Positions 42,502 through 51,781 of a DNA stretch of 64,000 nucleotides are shown piece after piece. The stretch lies in contig NZ_CP097289.1 in assembly GCF_023498005.1 (NCBI RefSeq), forward strand, positions 7,192,001 through 7,256,000, read 5' to 3'. Position numbers and translations under genes: made by a program. The stretch is from Streptomyces durmitorensis (lineage in GTDB: Bacteria > Actinomycetota > Actinomycetes > Streptomycetales > Streptomycetaceae). Position 1 is the stretch's first letter, and the number at the start of each line of letters is the position of its first letter. The notes beneath the pieces are model-generated. The model was not told the origin of the DNA. It made no database searches and worked only from the letters and a program-made list of their open reading frames with translations.

Positions 42502-43299
42502 ATGGCACGCGTACGTTACGGAGCGCGCACCGAGGCGGAGATCGCCGCCGCGCGCACCGCGAGTTCGAAGCTGCCCGACATCTGGTCCACCGGTGTGGTG
42601 GCCGTCTGGGAGAGCGATCCGGACGCGGTGGCGGCCGTCCTGCCGCCCCCGCTCAAGCCGACGGCGCGCCCCCTGGTGCGGGCCAACATCAGCAAGGTCG
42701 ACCTGCCCGGATATCCGCTGGGCGCGGGCTCGGTGGCCGTCGCCGCCGAGCACGGCGGGGTGGAGGGCTGGTATCCGCTGGTCATGCCGATGACCCACGA
42801 GCGGGCCCTGATCGGCGGGCGCGAGGTCTTCGGGGAGCCGAAGAAGCTGGGCGAGGTCGAGGTGGAGCGCGACGGCCTGGTCGTCCGCGCCTCGCTGGCC
42901 CGGCACGGCATCGCGTTCGTGGAGGTGCGCGGCGCGGTCAGCGGCGCCCTGCCCCTTCCCGAGCCGGTCCAGAAGACGGACTTCTACTTCAAGTTCCTTC
43001 CGGCGGTGGACGGTTCGGGCTTCGACGCGGATCCGGTGCTCGTGCACTGCGTACGCAACGAGAAGGTCCGCAAGCTGGAGGGGATCACCGGGGACGTCGT
43101 GCTGCGCGAGTCGATGTACGACCCGGTCGCCGACCTTCCCGTACGCGCGCTCGTCGAGATCACGATCGGCGAGAAGACCACCGACCAGAAGGGCCGGGTG
43201 GCCGAACGGGTCAGCGCCCAGGCGCTGCTTCCCTACATCCACCAGCGCTACGACGACCCCCAGCAGATCCTCGACGGCCCGCCCGAGGGGAGCGTCTGA
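42502..43299 (+). CDS. Acetoacetate-decarboxylase family protein
   Basis: 265 residues, ADC superfamily. Typical patterns: PLVRANISKVDLPGYPLGAGSVAVAAEHGG, YPLVMPMTHERALIGGREVFGEPKKLGEV (the E-P-K-K-x-G stretch that in true decarboxylases carries the Schiff-base lysine). Could decarboxylate a beta-keto acid or be an enol/ketone-hydrolase relative. First gene of a tight operon, ATG with AGGG upstream. Confidence 0.85.
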   Translation: MARVRYGARTEAEIAAARTASSKLPDIWSTGVVAVWESDPDAVAAVLPPPLKPTARPLVRANISKVDLPGYPLGAGSVAVAAEHGGVEGWYPLVMPMTHERALIGGREVFGEPKKLGEVEVERDGLVVRASLARHGIAFVEVRGAVSGALPLPEPVQKTDFYFKFLPAVDGSGFDADPVLVHCVRNEKVRKLEGITGDVVLRESMYDPVADLPVRALVEITIGEKTTDQKGRVAERVSAQALLPYIHQRYDDPQQILDGPPEGSV

Positions 43300-43300
43300 G

Positions 43301-44185
43301 ATGGAGCTGCGGGAAGGCCAGGTCGCCGTCGTCACGGGCGCGGCGAGCGGCATCGGCCTCGCCATGGCACGGCGCTTCGCGGCGGACGGCCTGAAGGTGG
43401 TCCTCGCGGACGTCGAGGAGGGCGCTCTGGAGAAGGCGGCGGCCGGGCTGCGCGAGGACGGGGCGAGCGTGCACGCGCGCGTGGTCGACGTCGGCTCCCG
43501 GGAGCAGGTCTTCGCGCTCGCCGAAGCGGCGTACGAGGCGTTCGGCGCCGTCCATGTGCTGTGCAACAACGCGGGGGTCGGCTCGGGCGCCGAGGGGCGC
43601 ATGTGGGAGCACGAGCCAAACGACTGGAAGTGGGCCTTCGAGGTCAATGTGTGGGGCGTCTTCCACGGCATCCAGGCGTTCGTGCCCCGGATGATCGCGG
43701 GCGGCGAGCCGGGCCATGTCGTCAACACGTCCTCCGGCGACGGCGGCATCGCACCGCTGCCGACGGCGTCCGTGTACGCGGTGACCAAGGCGGCCGTCGT
43801 GACGATGACGGAGTCCCTGTACGCGCATCTGAGGGCGGAGCACGCGCGCGTGGGCGCCTCCGTGCTCTTCCCGGGGCCGCACATGCTGCGCACGGGCCTG
43901 TGGGAGTCGCACCGCAACCGCCCCGACCGGTACGCCAAGTCCCGCCCCCGCAAGACCCCTTACCGCAGCCTCGACCAGTGGGAGTCCGCGATGAAGGACG
44001 CGGGCCAGGAGGTGGCGTTCACCCCGGTCGAGGAGGTCGCGGACTTCGTGGCGGAGGGGATCGCGGCCGACCGCTTCTGGCTGCTGCCCCGGAGCGAGCA
44101 CAGCGACCGGCAGATCAACGCCAGGTCGCGGTCGATGCTCGACCGCGCCAACCCGGCGTACCTGGAAAGCTTCATCCTCGACTGA
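43301..44185 (+). CDS. SDR-family dehydrogenase
   Basis: 294 residues, classical SDR. VVTGAASGIGLAMARRF coenzyme motif, LCNNAGVGSGAEG, and the catalytic Ser and Y-x3-K in NTSSGDGGIAPLPTASVYAVTKAAVV. Starts 1 base after the decarboxylase stop, so translational coupling is certain. Probably oxidises or reduces the same metabolite. Confidence 0.92.
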   Translation: MELREGQVAVVTGAASGIGLAMARRFAADGLKVVLADVEEGALEKAAAGLREDGASVHARVVDVGSREQVFALAEAAYEAFGAVHVLCNNAGVGSGAEGRMWEHEPNDWKWAFEVNVWGVFHGIQAFVPRMIAGGEPGHVVNTSSGDGGIAPLPTASVYAVTKAAVVTMTESLYAHLRAEHARVGASVLFPGPHMLRTGLWESHRNRPDRYAKSRPRKTPYRSLDQWESAMKDAGQEVAFTPVEEVADFVAEGIAADRFWLLPRSEHSDRQINARSRSMLDRANPAYLESFILD

Positions 44186-44199
44186 CTGAGGGACGTGTG

Positions 44200-45525
44200 A
44201 TGACGGCTCAGCAAGGCGCTCAGGAAAGCGCTCGGCAAGGCGCTCAGCAGAACGACCCGTACCTGATCATCTCCTCCGACTGCCACGCCGGGCTGCCCAC
44301 CGAGGAGTACCGGCCCTATCTGGACAGCCGCTTCCACCGGGACTTCGACCAGTTCCTCGGGGAGCGCGACGCCCGCCGCGCGGAGGCGACGCGGCTCGGC
44401 ATCCGCAACGACGCGTTCGCCGCCAAGTGGTTCCAGGACAACGAGGAGGGCCTGCGCGGCGGCTGGGAGACCGCTCAGCGCCTCAAGGAGCTCGACGGCG
44501 ACGGGGTGGCCGCCGAGGTCGTCTTCCCCGACGCGGACGCCGTGGACAGCCAGACGGCGGCGCCCTTCGGGGTGGGACTCGGCCTCTCGGGGGACCAGGA
44601 CCCGGAGCTCGGCATGGCGGGCGCGCAGGCGCACAACCGCTGGCTCGCCGACTTCGTGTCCGAGCACCCCGAACGGCACTGCGGTGTCGCCCTGTTGCCC
44701 ATCACCGGCGAGGTCGACCGGGTGGTCGCCGAGGTGCACCGGGCCAAGGAGTCCGGGCTCGGCGCGCTGATGATCCCCTCCATGTGGGTCGACAAGGCGC
44801 CCTACCACGACCGCCGTTACGACCCCGTGTGGGCGGCGGCGGCCGAGTGCGCCATGCCGGTGGTGACCCACTCCGGGGCGGCGCCCCGCCATGAGTACGG
44901 CGACCACCTGGGGATCTACGTCTCCGAAGTGACCTGGTGGCCCGCGCGGCCGCTGTGGTTCATGCTCTGGTCGGGCGTCTTCGAACGCCATCCGGGGCTG
45001 AAGTTCGGCGTCGCGGAGTCCGGCTGCTGGTGGCTGCCGAACCTCCTGTGGTTCATGGACCGCCTCTACCTGGGCGCGCACGGCGGCAAGAAGCTCTCCC
45101 CGTTCGCAGAGCTCAAGCGGCCTCCGCACGAGTACCTGGACCGGCAGCTTTTCATCTGCGCCACCAACACCAAGCGCCGCGAACTCGCCCAGCGCTACGA
45201 GATCGGCGTGGACAACATCCTCTGGGGCAGCGATTTCCCGCACCCCGAAGGGACCTGGCCCGACACGCGCGCGTGGCTGAAGAAGACGTTCCACGACATC
45301 CCGGTGGGGGAGACCCGCCGGATGCTGGGTCTCGCGGCGGCGGAGGTCTTCGGCTTCGACACCGGGAAGCTGGCGCCGCTGGCCCACAGGATCGGCCCGA
45401 CGCCCGCCGAACTCGGCCAGGAAACGGACCAGTCGGCCGTCGAGGCCTCCTGGGCGCGCTCGCGCGACGTGGGCCGCCACTGGCTGACGGACCACGACTT
45501 CCCGGTACTGGGGGCGGACGCATGA
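44200..45525 (+). CDS. Amidohydrolase-2 family protein (first paralogue)
   Basis: 441 residues. ACMSD/amidohydrolase-2 TIM barrel: the N-terminal ligand motif is IISSDCHAGLP (D-x-H instead of the usual H-x-H), then PVVTHSGAAPRHEYG, LKFGVAESGCWWLPNLLWFMDRLY, and the last strand ILWGSDFPHPEG with the catalytic aspartate. Most relatives decarboxylate or hydrolyse aromatic or beta-keto acids. GAGGGA precedes the ATG at 44200. Overlaps the next gene by ATGA. Confidence 0.88.
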   Translation: MTAQQGAQESARQGAQQNDPYLIISSDCHAGLPTEEYRPYLDSRFHRDFDQFLGERDARRAEATRLGIRNDAFAAKWFQDNEEGLRGGWETAQRLKELDGDGVAAEVVFPDADAVDSQTAAPFGVGLGLSGDQDPELGMAGAQAHNRWLADFVSEHPERHCGVALLPITGEVDRVVAEVHRAKESGLGALMIPSMWVDKAPYHDRRYDPVWAAAAECAMPVVTHSGAAPRHEYGDHLGIYVSEVTWWPARPLWFMLWSGVFERHPGLKFGVAESGCWWLPNLLWFMDRLYLGAHGGKKLSPFAELKRPPHEYLDRQLFICATNTKRRELAQRYEIGVDNILWGSDFPHPEGTWPDTRAWLKKTFHDIPVGETRRMLGLAAAEVFGFDTGKLAPLAHRIGPTPAELGQETDQSAVEASWARSRDVGRHWLTDHDFPVLGADA

Positions 45526-46775
45526 GTGCACGACGCATGACCGAAGAGCGCTACACCGTCATCTCGGCGGACTGCCACGCGGGCGCCGATCTCCTCGACT
45601 ACAAGCCCTACTTGGCCTCCCGCCACCACGACGCGTTCGACGCGTGGGCGGCCACCTACGTCAATCCGTACGAGGACCTGCTCGCCGACACCGCCGACCG
45701 CAACTGGAACTCGGACCGCCGTCTGGCCGAGCTCGAACAGGACGGGATCGTCGCCGAGGTCGTCTTCCCGAACACCATCCCGCCCTTCTTCCCGACCGCC
45801 TCCCTGATGGCACCGGCGCCCACACGAGAGGAGTTCGAGCAGCGCTGGGCGGGCCTGCGGGCGCACAACCGCTGGCTCGCCGACTTCTGCGCCGCCGCCG
45901 AAGGGCGCAGGGCGGGCGTCTTCCAGATCCTCCTGAACGACGTGGACGAAGCCGTCAAGGAGATCCACTGGGCGGCCGACGCGGGCCTGAACGGCGGTCT
46001 GCTGCTGCCCGGCACACCGCCGGGCAGCGGACTCGCCGAGCTCTACTCCGCGACGTACGACCCGATCTGGGCCGCCTGCGCCGAGCGCGGTGTGCCGGTC
46101 AACCACCACGCGGGATCGGCGTCGCCGCCGCTGGGCGAGGAACCGGCCGCGCGGGCCGTCTTCATGGTGGAGACGACGTGGTTCTCGCACCGGGCGCTGT
46201 GGCACCTGGTGTTCGGCGGAGCCTTCCGCCGCCACCCGGAGCTGCGGCTCGTGCTCACCGAGCAGGGGTCGGGCTGGATCCCGGGCGTGCTCGACATGCT
46301 GGACTACTACCACGGGCGCCTGGTCGCGGCGGCCTCGAAGGCGGACACCGGCGGGACGGCGGAGTCGAAGTTCGGTGCGGGCCTCGCCGAAGCGATGGGC
46401 AAGGGTCCGTCCGAGGTCTGGCGCGAGAACTGCTTCGTCGGTGCGAGCTTCATGCGGCCGCACGAGGCGCAGATGCGGGACAGGATCGGCCTCGACAAGA
46501 TCATGTGGGGGAGCGACTACCCGCACGACGAAGGCACGCACCCGTTCTCGCGCGAAGGTCTCCGCATCGCCTACGCGGGCCTCCCGAAGGACGAGATAGC
46601 GGCCATGGTCGGCGGCAACGCGGCCCGGGTCTACGGCTTCGACCTGGAGCGCCTCGACGCGATCGCCGCGAAGGTCGGACCGACCGTCCAGGAACTGGAC
46701 GAACCCCTCAAGGAGACGCCCGCCGGCGCGACGAGCCCCGTGTTCGCTCCGGGAGGGTCGGTGCGCGTCTGGTGA
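45522..46775 (+). CDS. Amidohydrolase-2 family protein (second paralogue)
   Basis: 417 residues, a homologue of the gene before it: VISADCHAGADLLDYKPYL, VAEVVFPNTIPPFFP, VPVNHHAGSASPPLGE, LRLVLTEQGSGWIPGVLDMLDYY and KIMWGSDYPHDEGTHP. Same unusual D-C-H metal motif. Two paralogues in one operon suggest two consecutive steps or a heteromer. GTG/ATG choice set by the ATGA overlap. Confidence 0.88.
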   Translation: MSARRMTEERYTVISADCHAGADLLDYKPYLASRHHDAFDAWAATYVNPYEDLLADTADRNWNSDRRLAELEQDGIVAEVVFPNTIPPFFPTASLMAPAPTREEFEQRWAGLRAHNRWLADFCAAAEGRRAGVFQILLNDVDEAVKEIHWAADAGLNGGLLLPGTPPGSGLAELYSATYDPIWAACAERGVPVNHHAGSASPPLGEEPAARAVFMVETTWFSHRALWHLVFGGAFRRHPELRLVLTEQGSGWIPGVLDMLDYYHGRLVAAASKADTGGTAESKFGAGLAEAMGKGPSEVWRENCFVGASFMRPHEAQMRDRIGLDKIMWGSDYPHDEGTHPFSREGLRIAYAGLPKDEIAAMVGGNAARVYGFDLERLDAIAAKVGPTVQELDEPLKETPAGATSPVFAPGGSVRVW

Positions 46776-46824
46776 CGGCGTGCCCCTGCCTGCCCCGCTC
46801 ACCCGGGGGTGAGACCCTCCCCGG

Positions 46825-47541
46825 GTGAGCGATCAGGCAGCTGAACACGACGAAGCACACGGCGGCGCTCTCGCCTCCCGCCTCAACTGGCTGCGGGCGG
46901 CCGTGCTCGGGGCCAACGACGGCATCGTCTCCACGGCGGGTCTCGTCGTCGGCGTCGCGGGCGCCACGAGCGACCGCAGCACGCTGCTCACGGCCGGTCT
47001 CGCCGGGCTGCTCGCCGGGTCGATGTCCATGGCCGCGGGCGAGTACGTCTCGGTGTCCACCCAGCGCGACTCCGAGAAGGCCGCGCTGGCCATGGAGAGG
47101 CGCGAGCTGCGGGAGCAGCCCGAGGCCGAACTGGCCGAGCTGACGGACCTCCTGGAGGACCGCGGCCTGAGCCGGGACGTGGCCAGGGAGGCGGCGGAGC
47201 AGCTCACCGAGCGGGACGCGCTGCGGGCGCACGCGCGCGTGGAGCTCGGTATCGACCCCGATGACCTCACCAACCCGTGGCACGCGGCCTGGGCCAGCTT
47301 CGTGGCCTTCACGGTGGGCGCGCTGCTCCCGCTCCTGGCGATCGTCCTGCCGCCCGCCGACTGGCGCCTGGCGGTCACCGTCGCCTCGGTCCTCGGCGCG
47401 CTCGCCCTCACGGGCTGGAGCAGCGCACGCCTCGGCTCGGCGGAGGTGCGGCCCGCCGTGGTGCGCAACATGGCGGGAGGGGCGCTCGCGATGGCGGTGA
47501 CGTACGGGGCGGGGACGCTGCTCGGGGCGGTGGGTGTCTGA
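46825..47541 (+). CDS. VIT-family iron/manganese transporter
   Basis: 238 residues with about five membrane helices, like VIT1/CCC1: LRAAVLGANDGIVSTAGLVVGVAGA and SMSMAAGEYVSVSTQRDSEKAAL are the conserved first helices; a cytoplasmic Glu-rich segment follows (AMERRELREQPEAELAELTDLLED). The GTG start at 46825-46827 lies in one arm of a 9-bp perfect hairpin (46800-46808 with 46819-46827), which could hide it from the ribosome. Confidence 0.88.
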   Translation: MSDQAAEHDEAHGGALASRLNWLRAAVLGANDGIVSTAGLVVGVAGATSDRSTLLTAGLAGLLAGSMSMAAGEYVSVSTQRDSEKAALAMERRELREQPEAELAELTDLLEDRGLSRDVAREAAEQLTERDALRAHARVELGIDPDDLTNPWHAAWASFVAFTVGALLPLLAIVLPPADWRLAVTVASVLGALALTGWSSARLGSAEVRPAVVRNMAGGALAMAVTYGAGTLLGAVGV

Positions 47542-47633
47542 GGCTGCGCGGATGTCCGGGCGCCCGTGGATGTCCGTGCGTCCGCGATTGTCTGAGCGTC
47601 CGCTTTTGGCGGGGATCACCAACATCCGTCTTC

Positions 47634-47646
47634 TTACCGCTGGTAA
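47634..47646 (+). promoter_or_regulatory. Palindromic site TTACC-GCT-GGTAA upstream of the hydroxylase gene
   Basis: A perfect 5+3+5 palindrome in an AT-richer patch, 57 bases before the start codon; GGTAAC occurs again 10 bases on. A repressor site, probably for a TetR-type regulator not encoded nearby. Confidence 0.5.
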
Positions 47647-47702
47647 TACTTGTCGGTAACTACGTCTAGCGGCGGCCGGTCGGGGGCCTTTACGGTGCAC
47701 GC

Positions 47703-48590
47703 ATGCCGCCGAACCTGCCCGATGTCGTGCTGTGGTCCATACCTGCCTTCGTGCTGCTCACCGTCGTGGAGATCGTGAGCCACCGGATCCATCCGGACGA
47801 GGACGAAGCCGGGTACGAGACGAAGGACGCCGCCACCTCCGTCACCATGGGGCTCGGCAGCCTCGTCTTCGACTTCTTGTGGAAGATCCCCATCGTCGCG
47901 ATCTACACGGCGGTCTACGCCCTGACGCCGCTGCACATCCCCGTCCTGTGGTGGACGATCCCCCTGATGCTGCTCGGGCAGGACTTCTTCTACTACTGGT
48001 CGCACCGCGGGCACCACGTCATCCGCATCCTGTGGGCCTGCCACGTCGTGCACCACTCCAGCGAGAAGTTCAACCTCACGACGGCGCTGCGCCAGCCCTG
48101 GACGAGCCTGACGGTCTGGCCGTTCTACCTCCCGCTGATCGCCCTTGGCGTGCATCCCGCGGCGCTCGCGTTCTGCTCGTCGGCGAACCTCGTCTACCAG
48201 TTCTGGATCCACACCGAACGGATCGGCAAGCTCCCGCGCCCCTTCGAGTTCGTCTTCAACACGCCCTCGCACCACCGCGTCCACCACGCGTCGCAGGGCG
48301 GCTATCTGGACCGCAACTTCGGCGGCATCCTGATCGTCTGGGATCGCATGTTCGGCTCCTGGGTCGCGGAGACGGACCGCCCGGTCTACGGCCTCACGAA
48401 GAACATCACCACGTACAACCCGCTGCGGGTGGCCACGCACGAGTACGCGGCGATAGCCAAGGACCTCCGGACGGCGACCAGCTGGCGCGAACGGGGCGGA
48501 AGGCTGTTCCGTGGGCCCGGCTGGCAGCCACAGGCCCCCGTGACACCGCCGCAGGCGGCGCCGGAGCCGGTGACGGAGAGCGCGGCGTGA
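47703..48590 (+). CDS. Fatty-acid hydroxylase superfamily protein (sterol desaturase-like)
   Basis: 295 residues, several membrane helices and the His clusters of the family: YYWSHRGHHVIRILWACHVVHHSSEKFN, and HHRVHHASQGGYLDRNFGG, which bind two irons. Candidate substrates are lipid or carotenoid-like. Overlaps the next start (GTGA). Confidence 0.88.
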   Translation: MPPNLPDVVLWSIPAFVLLTVVEIVSHRIHPDEDEAGYETKDAATSVTMGLGSLVFDFLWKIPIVAIYTAVYALTPLHIPVLWWTIPLMLLGQDFFYYWSHRGHHVIRILWACHVVHHSSEKFNLTTALRQPWTSLTVWPFYLPLIALGVHPAALAFCSSANLVYQFWIHTERIGKLPRPFEFVFNTPSHHRVHHASQGGYLDRNFGGILIVWDRMFGSWVAETDRPVYGLTKNITTYNPLRVATHEYAAIAKDLRTATSWRERGGRLFRGPGWQPQAPVTPPQAAPEPVTESAA

Positions 48591-49312
48591 GTCCCGTTCC
48601 CGTCGGGTCCACCAGGGCCAAGCTGCTCCTCGTGGCGTTCGGCATCGCCGCGCTCGGCGACCTGGCAGCGCTCCTTGCGGGCTCGGACACGGGGCACACG
48701 ATCTTCAAGCCCCTCCTCATGCCGCTCCTTGCGGGGTACGTACTCACGGTCAAAGGCCCGCGCCTCCTGACCGCGGCGCTCCTCTTCGGCTGGGGAGGCG
48801 ACACCCTCCTCCTCTTCGACGCCGACCCCGCGTTCCTGGCGGGGATGGGCTCCTTCGCGGCGGGGCACGTCTGCTACCTCGTCCTCTTCAAGCGCCACGG
48901 CACGCCGCGCGCGCGTGGCGCCTGGCTGGTGGCCGGGTACGCCACCGCCCTCCTCGCGACGGTCGCCCTCCTCTGGCCGGACCTCCCCGCGGACATGCGC
49001 GGCCCGGTGGCGGGCTACAGCCTCCTGCTCACCGCCATGGCGTTCGCCGCCACGAGGCTGGGCCTCACCGCGGCGGCCGGCGGTGCGCTCTTCCTCCTGT
49101 CGGACACCCTCATCGCGACCGGCGTCGCCGCATGGCCGCAGGCCCCGCGCCCCGACTTCTGGATCATGCTCACTTATATCGCCGCACAGTTCCTGCTGGT
49201 CAGCGGCGTACTGGCAGCCAGGCCCGCGCAGGCGCCACAGTTCACCAGCGAATCGGCAGAGGCAACGCCGTCAGGAGAGCCGACACCGCCACCACGACAC
49301 CCAGCACGATGA
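48587..49312 (+). CDS. YhhN/lysoplasmalogenase family membrane protein
   Basis: 241 residues from the GTG at 48587; about eight helices. The family pattern KPLLMPLLAGYVL, LLFGWGGDTLLLFD and GHVCYLVLF is present, with D-x3-D motif residues (GDTLLLFD; LLSDTLIA). Lysoplasmalogenase activity possible. Its end overlaps the convergent copD-like gene by 71 bases. Confidence 0.82.
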   Translation: MSPVPVGSTRAKLLLVAFGIAALGDLAALLAGSDTGHTIFKPLLMPLLAGYVLTVKGPRLLTAALLFGWGGDTLLLFDADPAFLAGMGSFAAGHVCYLVLFKRHGTPRARGAWLVAGYATALLATVALLWPDLPADMRGPVAGYSLLLTAMAFAATRLGLTAAAGGALFLLSDTLIATGVAAWPQAPRPDFWIMLTYIAAQFLLVSGVLAARPAQAPQFTSESAEATPSGEPTPPPRHPAR

Positions 49313-50303
49313 CCTCCCCCCGCGCGGGGGAGTACGCGGACACAGGGTCGGCGGCCCTGCGCAGCCGTCGGCGCGCGAGCAGCGCGAGGACGGCCACGGC
49401 CACCACGAGGAGCACCTTGGCGAGCAGCGTGCGTCCGTAGGCCGTGTCCGTCAGCTGGTCGAGCACCGTGCTCGCCGGCATCCGGCGCAGGGTGCTGCAC
49501 ACCCCCGTCACCGTGATCGCGGCGAACAGGACGGCCGCCACGCGCGCGTAGAGCCCCAGTACGGCCGCGCCCGCCTCCGGAGCCGTCGTCCGCCACAGCC
49601 GCAGCATGCGCAGCACCTGAAGCAGGCCGCCCGCCCACAGCACCCCGCAGGTCAGATGCACCAGCGTCAGACCGGTGCCGATGAGCGGGGTGTCCTCCGC
49701 CGGCGGGTGCGCCCGCAGGGCCTCCGCCACGATCACCGCGGCCAGCGGAAGCGCGGCACTGGACGGGCGGCGCGAGCGCGCGCACAGCAGGGCCACGATG
49801 AAGGCGTTGACCTCCAGGAGCGCCAGCCTGCCGTCCCGCGACGCGTAGAGGCCGCCGATGTCCATGTCGGAGAGCTGATGCGGCACCAGATTGCCGGTGG
49901 CCACCACCGAAGCGAGGCCGAGCGCGGCGACGAGGCCCGCGCCCGCCGCGTACGCGGCCCAGCTCCGCGGCGCGTGGTCGAGCGGCGCGCCCGGCACCCG
50001 GCGGGCCAGACGCGTCGCGTACACCTCGCCCAACTGCACGCACAGCGCGGCGAACATGACCGTCCGCAGGAACGTGATCCCGGCCGTGCCGGGCGCTTCG
50101 GCCTCTCCGGTGCCGCTCAGCGCCGCCGACGGGCCGAGCAGCGGGACGAGCGCGGCGACGGTCACCAGGACGAGCACGGCGACGGCACGGCCCGTCGAGG
50201 GGCGGCGGCGCGGTGCGCGAGGGGAGGCGATGGGTGTGGCGGCGACCGCGTCCGCCGTGGCCTCGCCGCCGGGGTCGGCGGACGGTTGTATGGAGCTCAC
50301 CAC
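49242..50303 (-). CDS. CopD-family copper resistance membrane protein
   Basis: 353 residues from the GTG at 50303 (start uncertain, the frame opens to 50336). About eight helices; CopD region LTLVHLTCGVLWAGGLLQVL with a conserved His and a C-terminal LLAKVLLVVAVAVLALLARRRL. Probably takes up or exports copper across the membrane. No CopC domain or copper-binding Met cluster is visible. Confidence 0.8.
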   Translation of the reverse strand: MVSSIQPSADPGGEATADAVAATPIASPRAPRRRPSTGRAVAVLVLVTVAALVPLLGPSAALSGTGEAEAPGTAGITFLRTVMFAALCVQLGEVYATRLARRVPGAPLDHAPRSWAAYAAGAGLVAALGLASVVATGNLVPHQLSDMDIGGLYASRDGRLALLEVNAFIVALLCARSRRPSSAALPLAAVIVAEALRAHPPAEDTPLIGTGLTLVHLTCGVLWAGGLLQVLRMLRLWRTTAPEAGAAVLGLYARVAAVLFAAITVTGVCSTLRRMPASTVLDQLTDTAYGRTLLAKVLLVVAVAVLALLARRRLRRAADPVSAYSPARGEVIVLGVVVAVSALLTALPLPIRW

Positions 50304-50384
50304 ATGATCTTCACCAGGTGTCCCCTTAACGGGCAAGTCCTGGCAAACAACTGGCGGAATGCCATTCCGCCCGCCGGGCCACTC

Positions 50385-51776
50385 TCAGTGCCATTCGGGC
50401 GCATCCGCACCCCAACGGCCGCTCGGACGCGCCCAGTTCACCGGCCCACCCGCGAAGGTCACCGGCGGCAGCGCGTACCGCAGCCGACCCAGGGGGCCCT
50501 CCATCTCGGTCAGCCAGGCACCGGGATCGTACGAAGCGGTCCCTGCGCCCGGGGCGTCCGCCTCGTCCCCCGCCAGCAGCCACCCCGCCGTCCGCGCGAG
50601 AGCGAGCCGCACGCACCGGGCCCCGCCCCCGTCCGCCACCTGCTCGGTGAGCGAGCGCAGGACGGCCGCCGCCAGCAGATAGCCCGTGCCGTGGTCCAGG
50701 GCCTGCGCGGGCAGCGCGCCCGGCCGGTCCGCCGACCCCTCGACGGCCGCGATCCCCGTGGCGACCTGCACCAGACTGTCGAACCCGCGCCGCCCCGCCC
50801 ACGGCCCGTACTCGCCCCACGCCGAAAGCTGCGCCACCACGACCCCGGGTCTGCGCTCGGCCAGCGCCCGGGGTGTGAGCCCGAAGCGGTCGAGGGCGCC
50901 GGGCCGGTAGCCGGTGACGACCACGTCGGCCCGCGCGAGCAGCTCGTCGAACGTGCGCCGGCCGGTGCGCTCCGCCAGGTCGAGCGTCGCCGACCGCTTG
51001 CCGAAGCCGGTGTCGGCGTGCTGGTCGGGGAGTTCGGGCAGCCGGGGCGGGTCGACCCGCAGGACGTCCGCGCCGAGCAGCGCGAGCGTGCGGGTCGCGA
51101 CCGGGCCGGCGATGACCCGGGTGAGATCGAGGACGCGGAGCCCCGCGGCGGGCAGCACGGGGGAGCCGGTGAGCGCGGGAAGGGCCCGTGCGGGCCCGTC
51201 ACCGACCCGCTCGCGGCCCACCAGCGGCCGCTCGGCCACCGCGACGCCCTGCGGGTGCGCGGCCCACTCCTGGGGCGTACGCAGCGCCACCGCGAGGCCC
51301 CCGGCGGCGTACACGGCGTCCTCGACGTCCAGGGAGGACCGTTCCGCGAGCCGCGCGGCCACCGCGTCCACGGAGGGGTCCGGGAGGTTCAGCGCGGCCA
51401 GCAGCGCCTGCCGGTGGTGGGGGTAGTTGGCGTGCGTCCGCACCCAGCCGTCCGCGGTGCGCCAGAAGCGGGACAGGGGCGCGAACGAGACGGGCGCGCG
51501 CCCGTCCACGAGAAGGTGCCGCTCACTGGTGAACGCCGTGGCCACCGCCCCGTCGTCGACCCGCACCCCGGGAACGGCCTGCCCGGTGCGGGCCGCGGCC
51601 AGCTCGGCGGCGGCCAGCGCGCAGGCTCCGACGCAGCCGCGGGCCAGCTCGCGCACGGGAAGCCTCGCGGGCAGCGCGCCGTCCCGTACGAGGGGCGTGA
51701 CACGGGAGAGGAGAGCGGGGTCGCCGCCGAGCGCGGCCCAGGCCGCCCGCGTACCGGCCATCGGCGAGTGCGTCAT
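50385..51776 (-). CDS. Family III CoA-transferase (CaiB/BaiF)
   Basis: 463 residues from the ATG at 51776. The family core is in the C-terminal half: LRVLDLTRVIAGPVATRTLALLGADVLRVDPP, TFDELLARADVVVTGYRPGALDRFGL and VVVAQLSAWGEYGPWAGRRGFDSLVQ; the N-terminal part is divergent. Longer than typical (380-420), possibly a fused half-domain. Starts 5 bases after the previous stop. Confidence 0.87.
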   Translation of the reverse strand: MTHSPMAGTRAAWAALGGDPALLSRVTPLVRDGALPARLPVRELARGCVGACALAAAELAAARTGQAVPGVRVDDGAVATAFTSERHLLVDGRAPVSFAPLSRFWRTADGWVRTHANYPHHRQALLAALNLPDPSVDAVAARLAERSSLDVEDAVYAAGGLAVALRTPQEWAAHPQGVAVAERPLVGRERVGDGPARALPALTGSPVLPAAGLRVLDLTRVIAGPVATRTLALLGADVLRVDPPRLPELPDQHADTGFGKRSATLDLAERTGRRTFDELLARADVVVTGYRPGALDRFGLTPRALAERRPGVVVAQLSAWGEYGPWAGRRGFDSLVQVATGIAAVEGSADRPGALPAQALDHGTGYLLAAAVLRSLTEQVADGGGARCVRLALARTAGWLLAGDEADAPGAGTASYDPGAWLTEMEGPLGRLRYALPPVTFAGGPVNWARPSGRWGADAPEWH

Positions 51777-51781
51777 GCGCG

